NCBI RefSeq assembly: GCF_029626025.1
Contig: NZ_JARUBF010000001.1
Span: 2,666,001 to 2,730,000, forward strand
Length of the DNA: 64,000 nt
Direction: 5' to 3'
Source: Solwaraspora sp. WMMD406
GTDB taxonomy: Bacteria; Actinomycetota; Actinomycetes; Mycobacteriales; Micromonosporaceae
A program made the translations under genes and the position numbers. Below the pieces are notes generated by a model. The model was not told the DNA's origin, did no database searches, and saw only the letters and a program-made list of their open reading frames with translations. Positions 57,315 to 64,000 of this stretch are shown here, in pieces; within the stretch, counting starts at the first letter, position 1; the number at the start of each line of letters is the position of its first letter.

Positions 57315-58513
57315 TGCGCCTGTCCGACCAGCGGCGGTGCACCGTCCATCTCAGCTACTGCACCAACGTGCACCCGGCCGAGGACCTCGCCGGGGTGCTG
57401 GACCAGCTCGACACGTACGCCGTGCCGGTGCGGGACCGGCTCGACGCCGACCCGCTCGGCCTGGGCCTGTGGCTGGCCGCGCCGGCCGCCGCCGCGCTCG
57501 CTGCCGACCCGGCCGCCCGTCGCCGGCTGCGGGCCGCGCTCACCGACCGGGGCCTGGAAGTGGTCACTCTCAACGGGTTCCCGTACGAGGCGTTCCAGGC
57601 ACCGGTGGTCAAACACGCCGTCTACCACCCGGACTGGGCCGACCCGCGCCGGCTCGACTACACCCTGGCGCTGGCCGGTATCCTCGCCGACCTGCTGCCC
57701 GACGACGCCCAGCGCGGCTCCATCTCCACCCTGCCGCTGGCTTGGCGCGAGCCGTGGGACACCGACCGGGCCGACGCCTGCGCGCGGATGCTGGACCGGC
57801 TCGCCGCCGGGCTGGCCGACGTCGAACGCGACACCGGCCGAACCATCCGGGTCGGCTTCGAACCCGAACCGGGTTGCGTCGTGGAGACCACCGCCCAGGC
57901 CGCCGAACAGCTGGCCGACGTCGACACCGAACGGCTCGGCGTCTGCGTCGACCTGGCCCACCTGGCCTGCGCGTGGGAGGAGCCGGTCGCCGCGCTCGGC
58001 CGGCTGCGGGCCGCCGGCCTACCGGTGGTCAAGGTCCAGGTGTCGGCCGCGCTGGAGGTCACCGACCCGGTCCGGGACCGGTCCGCGATCGCCGGGTATG
58101 TCGAACCACGGTTCCTGCACCAGACCCGGTCGGACACCGGCGGGGCGACCGACGACCTTGACGCGGCCCTCGGCTCCGGGTTGCCCGGCCCGTGGCGGGT
58201 GCACTACCACATACCGCTGCACGCCGCGCCGGTCGCGCCGCTGGCCGCGACGATGCCGCACCTCCGGGACGGCCTCGCCGCGGTCGTCGACGGCACCGAC
58301 TGTGACCACTTCGACGTGGAGACCTACACCTGGGGGGTACTGCCGGCAGACGTTCGCCCGACCGGGCCGGCGCAGCTCGCCGCCGGGATCGCCGCCGAGC
58401 TGGCCCAGGCCCGCGACGAACTGATCGCGCTGGGCCTGAGCACCACCACCCGTACCGCCACCACCCGTACCACCGCCACCCGTACCGCCGCCGGATCGGA
58501 GGCCGCCGCATGA
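57314..58513 (+). CDS. eboE: EboE, xylose-isomerase-like TIM-barrel protein
   Basis: 399 residues: CTVHLSYCTNVHPAEDLAGVLDQLDTYAVPVRDRLDADPLGLGLWLAAPAA, LEVVTLNGFPYEAFQAPVVKHAVYHPDWADPRRLDYTLALAGILADLL, GFEPEPGCVVETT, VDLAHLACAWEEPV, HYHIPLHAAPVAPLAAT and DHFDVETYTW. It is the EboE signature protein, a metal-dependent isomerase-like enzyme with two glutamates and histidines placed for metal binding. The C-terminus is low-complexity with Arg-Thr repeats. ATG 57314 overlaps the preceding stop by one base. Distinct from the other TIM barrel at 54832. Confidence 0.93.
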   Translation: MRLSDQRRCTVHLSYCTNVHPAEDLAGVLDQLDTYAVPVRDRLDADPLGLGLWLAAPAAAALAADPAARRRLRAALTDRGLEVVTLNGFPYEAFQAPVVKHAVYHPDWADPRRLDYTLALAGILADLLPDDAQRGSISTLPLAWREPWDTDRADACARMLDRLAAGLADVERDTGRTIRVGFEPEPGCVVETTAQAAEQLADVDTERLGVCVDLAHLACAWEEPVAALGRLRAAGLPVVKVQVSAALEVTDPVRDRSAIAGYVEPRFLHQTRSDTGGATDDLDAALGSGLPGPWRVHYHIPLHAAPVAPLAATMPHLRDGLAAVVDGTDCDHFDVETYTWGVLPADVRPTGPAQLAAGIAAELAQARDELIALGLSTTTRTATTRTTATRTAAGSEAAA

Positions 58514-59925
58514 ATCCGCTGCTCGTGCTCGACGTGGTCGGGCTGACCCCCCGGCTGCTGCGCCACATGCCCCGGCTGGCGGCGCTGGCCGACACCGGAT
58601 TCCAGGCCGAACTCGGCACCGTGCTGCCGGCGGTGACCTGCTCGGTGCAGTCGACGTTCCTCACCGGCGAGACGCCGGCCGGGCACGGCATCGTCGGCAA
58701 CGGCTGGTACTTCCGGGACCTCGGCGAGGTGTTCCTGTGGCGTCAGCACAACGCGCTGGTCGGCGGCGAGAAGCTGTGGCACACGGCCCGCCGGCTTCGC
58801 CCCGACTACACGGTGGCGAACGTCTGCTGGTGGTACGCGATGGGTGCCGACGTCAACTGGACGGTGACCCCCCGGCCGATCTACCACGCCGACGGACGCA
58901 AGGACCCGGACTGCTACACCGACCCGCCGCAGCTGCACGACCAGTTGACCAACCGGCTCGGCACGTTCCCGCTGTTCAACTACTGGGGGGCGGGGGCGGG
59001 GCTGGTGTCGTCGGAGTGGATCGCGAAGGCCACGAGGCAGATCATGACCGACCACTCGCCGGACCTGACCCTGGCGTACCTGCCGCATCTCGACTACGAC
59101 CTGCAACGCTACGGCGGCGACGGTCCGCACGCGCGGCGGGCGGCGGCCGAACTCGACGCGGTGCTGGCCCCGCTGCTGGACGCGGCGGCGGCGCGCGGCA
59201 CGACCGTGGTGGCGTTGTCCGAGTACGGCATCACCGACGTGTCGCAGCCGGTGCACGTCAACCGGCTGCTGCGGGCCGAAGGGCTGCTGCGGGTCTACAC
59301 CCAGGCCGGCATGGAGTACCTCGACCCGTGGACCTCGCGGGCGTTCGCCGTCGCCGACCATCAGATCGCCCACGTGTACGTGCGGGATCCGGCCGACGTG
59401 CCGGCGGTGGCCGCGCTCTGCGCCGAGCTGCCCGGGGTGGCCGAGGTCCTCGACGCGGACGGCAAGGCGGCGGCCGGGTTGGATCATCCGCGCTCCGGTG
59501 AGCTGGTGCTGGTCGCCGAGCCGCAGGCCTGGTTCACCTACTACTACTGGCGCGACGACGCGGCGGCACCGGACTTCGCCCGGCTGGTGGAGATCCACCG
59601 TAAACCCGGCTACGACCCGGCGGAGCTGCTGTTCGACCCGGCGAATCCGGGCGCGGCGAAGGCCCGGGCGGCGATCGCCCTGGCCCGCAAGAAGGTCGGC
59701 CTGCGCTACACGATGAACGTGGTCGGGCTGGACGCCGGCGCGCGAGCGGTCCGTGGCTCGCACGGCCGGCTGCCGGCGGATCCCGCTGACGGCCCGGTGC
59801 TGCTCTGCTCGTCCCTGGCGGCGGCCCGGGACCGTGTCGCCGCCACCGAGGTCAAGTCGTTGCTGCTGGAACTGGCCGGCCTCGGCGACGCGGCGCGCGC
59901 CCCGGTGGGGGAGGTGACCCGGTGA
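58510..59925 (+). CDS. eboF: EboF, nucleotide-pyrophosphatase/alkaline-phosphatase-superfamily protein
   Basis: 471 residues of the alkaline phosphatase superfamily: LVLDVVGLTPRLLRHMPRLAALADTGFQAELGTVLPAVTCSVQSTFLTGETPAGHGIVGNGW, with D8 as metal ligand and the catalytic Thr in AVTCSVQ. The late site reads LAYLPHLDYDLQRYG and VVALSEYGITDV, where usual NPPs have a SDHG; the metal Asp-His is changed to Glu-Tyr. So substrate or metal use may differ. It might remove phosphate or pyrophosphate in prenylated-cyclitol synthesis. ATG 58510 overlaps the EboE stop by ATGA. Confidence 0.9.
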   Translation: MNPLLVLDVVGLTPRLLRHMPRLAALADTGFQAELGTVLPAVTCSVQSTFLTGETPAGHGIVGNGWYFRDLGEVFLWRQHNALVGGEKLWHTARRLRPDYTVANVCWWYAMGADVNWTVTPRPIYHADGRKDPDCYTDPPQLHDQLTNRLGTFPLFNYWGAGAGLVSSEWIAKATRQIMTDHSPDLTLAYLPHLDYDLQRYGGDGPHARRAAAELDAVLAPLLDAAAARGTTVVALSEYGITDVSQPVHVNRLLRAEGLLRVYTQAGMEYLDPWTSRAFAVADHQIAHVYVRDPADVPAVAALCAELPGVAEVLDADGKAAAGLDHPRSGELVLVAEPQAWFTYYYWRDDAAAPDFARLVEIHRKPGYDPAELLFDPANPGAAKARAAIALARKKVGLRYTMNVVGLDAGARAVRGSHGRLPADPADGPVLLCSSLAAARDRVAATEVKSLLLELAGLGDAARAPVGEVTR

Positions 59926-61007
59926 CCGTGGCACCGGCCCGGCCCGGCGCACCCGGATCCGGCACCGGTGAATCCCTGCGGAGCCGCTGCGACGCCGAAC
60001 TGGCCGCCTTCCTCGACCGGCAGGATCCGCACTGGCCGGACGGGGCGCCGCGCGGGGTGTACGACACGCTGCGCCGATTCGTGCTGGCCGGGGGGAAACG
60101 GATGCGGCCGGTCTTCTGCTATTGGGGTTGGCGTGGCGCGGGTGGGGCCGACTGCCACGAGATCGTCGCCGCCGCGGCGGCGTTGGAGATATTCCACGCG
60201 TTCGCGCTGATCCACGACGACATCATGGACGGCAGTGACCGACGCCGGGGCGAGCCGTCGGTGCACCGGATCTTCGCCGACCTGCACACCCGGTCCGCCT
60301 GGCGCGGCGACGCCGGCCGGTACGGGCACAGCGCCGCGCTGCTCTGCGGGGATCTCTGCGCGGCCTGGGCGGATCAGATGTTCCACGAGTGCGGGCTGGC
60401 GCCGGAGCGGATCCGGCGCGGCTACGCGGTCTTCGCCAACATGCGGACGGAGGTGATCGCCGGGCAGTACCTCGACCTGGTTTCCGGCGTCGGTGACGGT
60501 TCGGTGGCCAGTGCGCTGACGGTAATCCGGATGAAAGCCGCCAGATACACGGTTACCCGACCATTGCAGATCGGTGCGGCCCTGGCTGGGGCTGGACCTG
60601 AGCTGCTGGCCGCGTACGCTGCCTTCGGTGATCCACTGGGTGACGCCTTCCAGCTCCGGGACGACGTGCTCGGGGTGTTCGGCGATCCGGCGGTCACCGG
60701 TAAGTCGGTGCTCGATGATCTGCGAGAGGGCAAGTCGACGGTGATGATGGCGCTGGCCCGCAACATGGCGGACCGTGGCCAGGCGGCCCGGCTGCGCGAG
60801 TTGTTCGGCAACCCGCAGTTGGACGCCGCTGGCGCCGAGGAGCTGCGGACGATCATCGTCGACACCGGCGCGCGCGAGTCGATCGAGCAGATGATCCGGA
60901 TTCGTACCCAGGAAGCGGTCACCGTTCTCGTCGATGCGTCGTTGACCCCCGAGACGCGTACGGAATTGACCGCCCTGGCTGAATCGGTGGCCGAGCGGCA
61001 GCGCTGA
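59922..61007 (+). CDS. Polyprenyl diphosphate synthase (trans) of the ebo operon
   Basis: 361 residues. First aspartate-rich motif LIHDDIMDGSDRRRGEPSVH (DDxxD), second region FQLRDDVLGVFGD where DDxxD is DDVLG, and ..GGKRMRPVFCYWGW as the typical lead-in. It condenses IPP with allylic diphosphates to a trans-prenyl chain, of C15 to C40 length not assignable. It would feed EboC with prenyl donor. GTG 59922 overlaps the EboF stop by GTGA, so it belongs to the operon. Canonical ebo operons do not all include such a gene. Confidence 0.92.
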   Translation: MTVAPARPGAPGSGTGESLRSRCDAELAAFLDRQDPHWPDGAPRGVYDTLRRFVLAGGKRMRPVFCYWGWRGAGGADCHEIVAAAAALEIFHAFALIHDDIMDGSDRRRGEPSVHRIFADLHTRSAWRGDAGRYGHSAALLCGDLCAAWADQMFHECGLAPERIRRGYAVFANMRTEVIAGQYLDLVSGVGDGSVASALTVIRMKAARYTVTRPLQIGAALAGAGPELLAAYAAFGDPLGDAFQLRDDVLGVFGDPAVTGKSVLDDLREGKSTVMMALARNMADRGQAARLRELFGNPQLDAAGAEELRTIIVDTGARESIEQMIRIRTQEAVTVLVDASLTPETRTELTALAESVAERQR

Positions 61008-61031
61008 ACCGCAGACCCCCAAGGAGGCATC

Positions 61032-62429
61032 GTGGCCATACCCCACCAGGTGACTGGAGATTCGCACCATGTCGACCGGCGTCCCGCCGGTGGCGACGCG
61101 GGGTATCGGCCGCTGCGGGTCGCCATGATCGGGCAGAAGGGGATGCCCGCCACCTACGGTGGGATCGAACGGCACGTCGAGGAACTGGCAAGCCGGTTGG
61201 TCGCCCGGGGGCACGAGGTCACCGTCTACTGCCGGCCCAGCTACGGCTCGGTGCCAATGGACCGCTACCGGGGCGTACGGCTGCGTCAGGTGCGGACCGT
61301 GGCCAGCAAGCACCTCGACGCGATCGTGCACTCCACCACCTCCACCATGGCCGCCATGCGGGAACGGCCCGACATCGTGCACTACCACGGTCTCGGGCCC
61401 GGTCTGGTCGCCCCGCTGCCGCGCTACCTGGCCCGCAGCAAGGTCGTACTCACCGTGCACGGCCTGGACCACCAGCGGGCCAAATGGAGCCGGATGGCCC
61501 GGACCGTGCTCGGCGCCGCGCACCTGTTCAGCGGCCACGTCCCGAACGCCCGGGTCGCGGTCTCCCGCGCCCTGGCCAACCACTACGAGACCCGCTTCGG
61601 CAGCCCGGCGAGCTACATCCCCAACGGAGTCAGCGCCCCCCGGCAGGTTCCGGCCCGGCACATCGGTCCCCGCTTCGGGCTGACCCCCGGCGGCTATCTG
61701 CTGATGGTCGGCCGACTCGTCCCGGAGAAGTCCGCCGATCTGCTGGTCCGCGCGTTCCGCCAGGTCGACACCGATCTGCGGCTGGCGATCGTCGGTGGCT
61801 CGTCGTTCAGCGACGAGTTCGTCGCCCGGGTCCGCGCCGAAGCGGTCGACGACCCACGGATCGTGTTCACCGGGTTCGCCTACGGCGACCAGCTCGCCGA
61901 ACTGTATTCGCACGCGGCTGCCTTCGTGCAGCCGTCCCGACTGGAAGGGCTGCCGCTGACCCTGCTGGAGGCCGCCTCGTACGGCCTGCCGGTCGTGGCC
62001 AGCGACATCACCCCCCACGTGGAGGTGCTGACCGCCGACGCTCCGGGTCGCCGGCTGTTCGCCGACGGCGACCTCGACGATCTGGTCCGCGCCCTGCGGC
62101 AGGTGGTCGCCGACCCCGACGGCGAACGGGCCGGAGCGCGCGGACTGCGCGACCGGGTCGCCACCGAATACACCTGGGACGCCGCGGCCCGGGAACTGGA
62201 GGCGCTCTACCTGGATCTGCTCGCGCCCCGCCGTCCGCAGCCGGAACGCCCCCGTCCGCAGCTGATCCGCCCTCGTCGGCTGCGATCTGACTCGGCCGTC
62301 GGCGCCGACGCCGGCCGTCCCACCGGCTCCACCGGCTCCACCGGCTCCACCGGCTCCACCGATTCCACTGTTCTCACCGACGCCCCCGGACCTGCCGACG
62401 AGCGGGCCCGGACGGAGCCGGACGGCTGA
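61032..62429 (+). CDS. GT4-family glycosyltransferase
   Basis: 465 residues. GT-B fold: VAMIGQKGMPATYGGIERHVEELASRLVARGHEVTVYCRP, KVVLTVHGLDHQRAKWSRM, PNGVSAPRQ, LMVGRLVPEKSADLLVRAFRQVD, FVQPSRLEGLPLTLLEAASYGLPVVASDITPHVEVL with the E-x7-E pair typical of GT4. It transfers a sugar from a nucleotide donor to a lipid or saccharide. GTG 61032 has AAGGAGG ten bases upstream and follows the polyprenyl synthase by 24 bases. The C-terminus carries a (GST)4 repeat. Confidence 0.9.
   Translation: MAIPHQVTGDSHHVDRRPAGGDAGYRPLRVAMIGQKGMPATYGGIERHVEELASRLVARGHEVTVYCRPSYGSVPMDRYRGVRLRQVRTVASKHLDAIVHSTTSTMAAMRERPDIVHYHGLGPGLVAPLPRYLARSKVVLTVHGLDHQRAKWSRMARTVLGAAHLFSGHVPNARVAVSRALANHYETRFGSPASYIPNGVSAPRQVPARHIGPRFGLTPGGYLLMVGRLVPEKSADLLVRAFRQVDTDLRLAIVGGSSFSDEFVARVRAEAVDDPRIVFTGFAYGDQLAELYSHAAAFVQPSRLEGLPLTLLEAASYGLPVVASDITPHVEVLTADAPGRRLFADGDLDDLVRALRQVVADPDGERAGARGLRDRVATEYTWDAAARELEALYLDLLAPRRPQPERPRPQLIRPRRLRSDSAVGADAGRPTGSTGSTGSTGSTDSTVLTDAPGPADERARTEPDG
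62326..62360 (+). repeat. 9-bp coding repeat in the glycosyltransferase C-terminus
   Basis: GGCTCCACC repeats four times, encoding Gly-Ser-Thr units in a disordered tail; expansion would stay in frame. Confidence 0.9.
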
Positions 62430-62551
62430 TGCGCATGGCCGGCGGGTCGGCAGATACTGCCTGATCAGGGACCCGGCTGAGAGCGTAGATTGGGCCGTCC
62501 GCACCGGTGGACGCCAACAGCAGGTGGAGCGAGACAGCGGATCGGCGTGCG

Positions 62552-64000
62552 GTGACGACAACGCGACGGGATGTCTGGCCGGATGGCCGGGAGCGGGACG
62601 GTGCCATGCCGTCCGGCGGCTTCGGCGTGCCCACGCACACCCGGCCCCGCCGGCTCACCGGGTCCGGCCGGCTCACCGGGTCCGACCGGCCCGACCGGCC
62701 TCGCCGGACCGGCGGGCAGGTGCTGAGCGTTCTCGCCGCCGTCGCCGCCGCCGCGGTGGCACTCAGCGCCGGGCTCGCGCTCGCCGCCGGCGACCGACGG
62801 GGGGTGGTCCTCCCGCTGGCCCTCGCGGCGGGTATCGCCGTCGGGGTGCTGGCCATGACCCGGTTCTCCGGGTACGTGATCCTGATGCTCGCCGTACGGC
62901 CCCTGCTCGACGTGGTCAAACTGTCCGGGCCGACCGCCGGACGCGCCGACACCGAGCAGGCGTCCCGGCTGACCGACCCGTCGACGATGGTCGCGGTGCT
63001 GTTCCTGTTGGCCGCCGGGCTGTGGCTGGCGGCCCAACTGCGCCGCGAAGGGCGGCTGCGCGGATCCCCGCTGGGCTGGGCGATGCTGCTGGTCGGGGCG
63101 ACCGCGATGGTCAGCGCGCTCGGTGCGGACCGGCCCACGCCGAGCCTGCTGGAGGCGCTGCGGATCCTCACCGTCGTGGTGATGTTCGTCGTGCTGGAAC
63201 AGCTGATGCCGGATCGTGCCGCGATCCGCCGGATCCTGCTGGCCTGCTACGCCTCGCTCGCGTTGGCGCTGGCCTACACCGTACTGACCAGCCTCTTCGG
63301 CCAGGTCCCTTCCGAAGTCAAGGGGCAGTTCATCCGGGTCAGCGGCCCGTTCAGCCAGTCCACCACCTTCGGCCGCTACCTGATGTTCCTGGTCATTTTC
63401 GGCTTCGCCGTCTACCGGTTCCTCAGCCGCCGGGCCCGGCTGGTCCTCGGTGTGCTGCTCGCCACGTCACTGATCTTCCTGATGCTCACCAACACCCGGT
63501 CGGCGATCCTCGGCGCGGCGATCGGCCTGGTCGTCGTCGCCGTCCTGCACCGCAGCGGCCGGATGCTGGTCACCCTGCTCGTCGTCGCGGTCGCCGGGGC
63601 CAGTCTGCTGCCGTCGGTGGCCGACCGGTTCGCCCAGCTCGGCCAGGACCGCTCGGTCGGCGGCGGACCGACCGGCAACACCCTGCAGTGGCGGGTCGGC
63701 TACTGGACCGACATTGTTCCGTTGGCCAACCGCAACCCGGTCACCGGGATCGGGCCCAACATGACCCAGCACGCGACGCCGCAGGCCAAGAAGCCGCACA
63801 ACGACCTGCTGCGGGCGTACGTCGAGACCGGGGTCGCCGGATTGCTGGCGTACCTGGCCATGCTGGTGTTGCTCGTGCACACCGGGCGGACCGCGCTCCG
63901 CCGCGCCCCGCCGGGCACCCTGGAACGGGGCGTCGCCGTCGGCTTCGCCGGCTGCGCGGTCGCGTTCATCGCGGTCAGCCTGGCCTCCAACGTCATCTCC
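62552..64000 (+). CDS. O-antigen ligase-like membrane protein (3' end outside window)
   Basis: The frame is open from GTG 62552 to the window end (483 codons). After a 50-residue Arg/Pro/Gly-rich leader come many helices (VLSVLAAVAAAAVALSAGLALAAGDRRGVVLPLALAAGIAVGVLA..., LVFVVLEQLMP-like stretch). The ligase signature appears near 63721-63840: NPVTGIGPNMTQHATPQAKKPHNDLLRAYVETGVAGLLAYLA, as in WaaL/Wzy-type polymerases and ligases (H-N-x-x-L..E-x-G). It would join lipid-linked saccharides to an acceptor or polymerise them. TAGATT near 62491 may be its -10 box; ATG 62606 is an alternative start. Confidence 0.85.
   Translation, partial: MTTTRRDVWPDGRERDGAMPSGGFGVPTHTRPRRLTGSGRLTGSDRPDRPRRTGGQVLSVLAAVAAAAVALSAGLALAAGDRRGVVLPLALAAGIAVGVLAMTRFSGYVILMLAVRPLLDVVKLSGPTAGRADTEQASRLTDPSTMVAVLFLLAAGLWLAAQLRREGRLRGSPLGWAMLLVGATAMVSALGADRPTPSLLEALRILTVVVMFVVLEQLMPDRAAIRRILLACYASLALALAYTVLTSLFGQVPSEVKGQFIRVSGPFSQSTTFGRYLMFLVIFGFAVYRFLSRRARLVLGVLLATSLIFLMLTNTRSAILGAAIGLVVVAVLHRSGRMLVTLLVVAVAGASLLPSVADRFAQLGQDRSVGGGPTGNTLQWRVGYWTDIVPLANRNPVTGIGPNMTQHATPQAKKPHNDLLRAYVETGVAGLLAYLAMLVLLVHTGRTALRRAPPGTLERGVAVGFAGCAVAFIAVSLASNVIS

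Noticed and set aside
59706-62561. 951-codon minus-strand ORF opposite the prenyl synthase and glycosyltransferase
   Set aside because: Its translation contains no domain; the plus strand has complete enzyme motifs and overlapping starts.

Overview
This window is high-GC, densely coded DNA from a filamentous actinomycete, most likely Micromonosporaceae (Micromonospora/Salinispora relatives). The evidence is strong G/C third-codon bias, frequent GTG starts, several probably leaderless transcripts, and typical actinobacterial gene sets: era-recO-uppS, a single-chain GlyRS next to dus, PPDK, dgt and dnaG, and a paired SmtB-type ArsR and Zur. The family assignment is inference; no rRNA or tRNA gene was seen.

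Layout. 0-4 kb: the 3' end of era, recO, a solitary TnpB element wedged between recO and uppS, then a small P-loop kinase. 4.3-8.3 kb: a FecCD-type metal or chelate importer with a methyltransferase, behind an operator resembling a nickel-regulator (Nur) box. 8.5-21 kb: a metal and thiamine region with a His-rich TAT-exported PHP protein, a TPP-riboswitch-controlled YkoEDC-type ECF transporter, a DUF318 permease with its TIGR03943 partner, and znuACB followed by overlapping ArsR and Zur genes. 21-36 kb: housekeeping (GlyRS, Dus, PPDK, Dgt, DnaG) with small conserved or unknown proteins. 36-40.5 kb: an ABC-2 exporter whose ATPase is separated from its two permeases by a GNAT gene and a nitroreductase remnant.

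35-52 kb: two closely similar ROK regulators, a TAT-exported TIM-barrel isomerase-like protein, a complete ribose-type ABC importer, a Gfo/Idh/MocA oxidoreductase and a 1085-residue secreted ThuA / sugar-dehydrogenase / PKD / CBM protein. Together they look like a carbohydrate or cyclitol scavenging system. Its transcription units are separated by very long perfect GC hairpins.

52.6-61 kb is the most interesting part: an eight-gene, translationally coupled ebo-type operon. Order: inositol-3-phosphate-synthase-like cyclase, UbiA prenyltransferase (EboC), TIM-barrel isomerase, EboA, TatD-like hydrolase (EboB), EboE, EboF phosphatase-like protein and a polyprenyl diphosphate synthase. The canonical operon uses a dehydroquinate-synthase-like cyclase (EboD); here an inositol-phosphate-synthase-like enzyme sits in the operon instead, together with its own prenyl-donor synthase. 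I infer a pathway to a prenylated cyclitol. A GT4 glycosyltransferase and an O-antigen-ligase-like protein (cut by the window end) follow.
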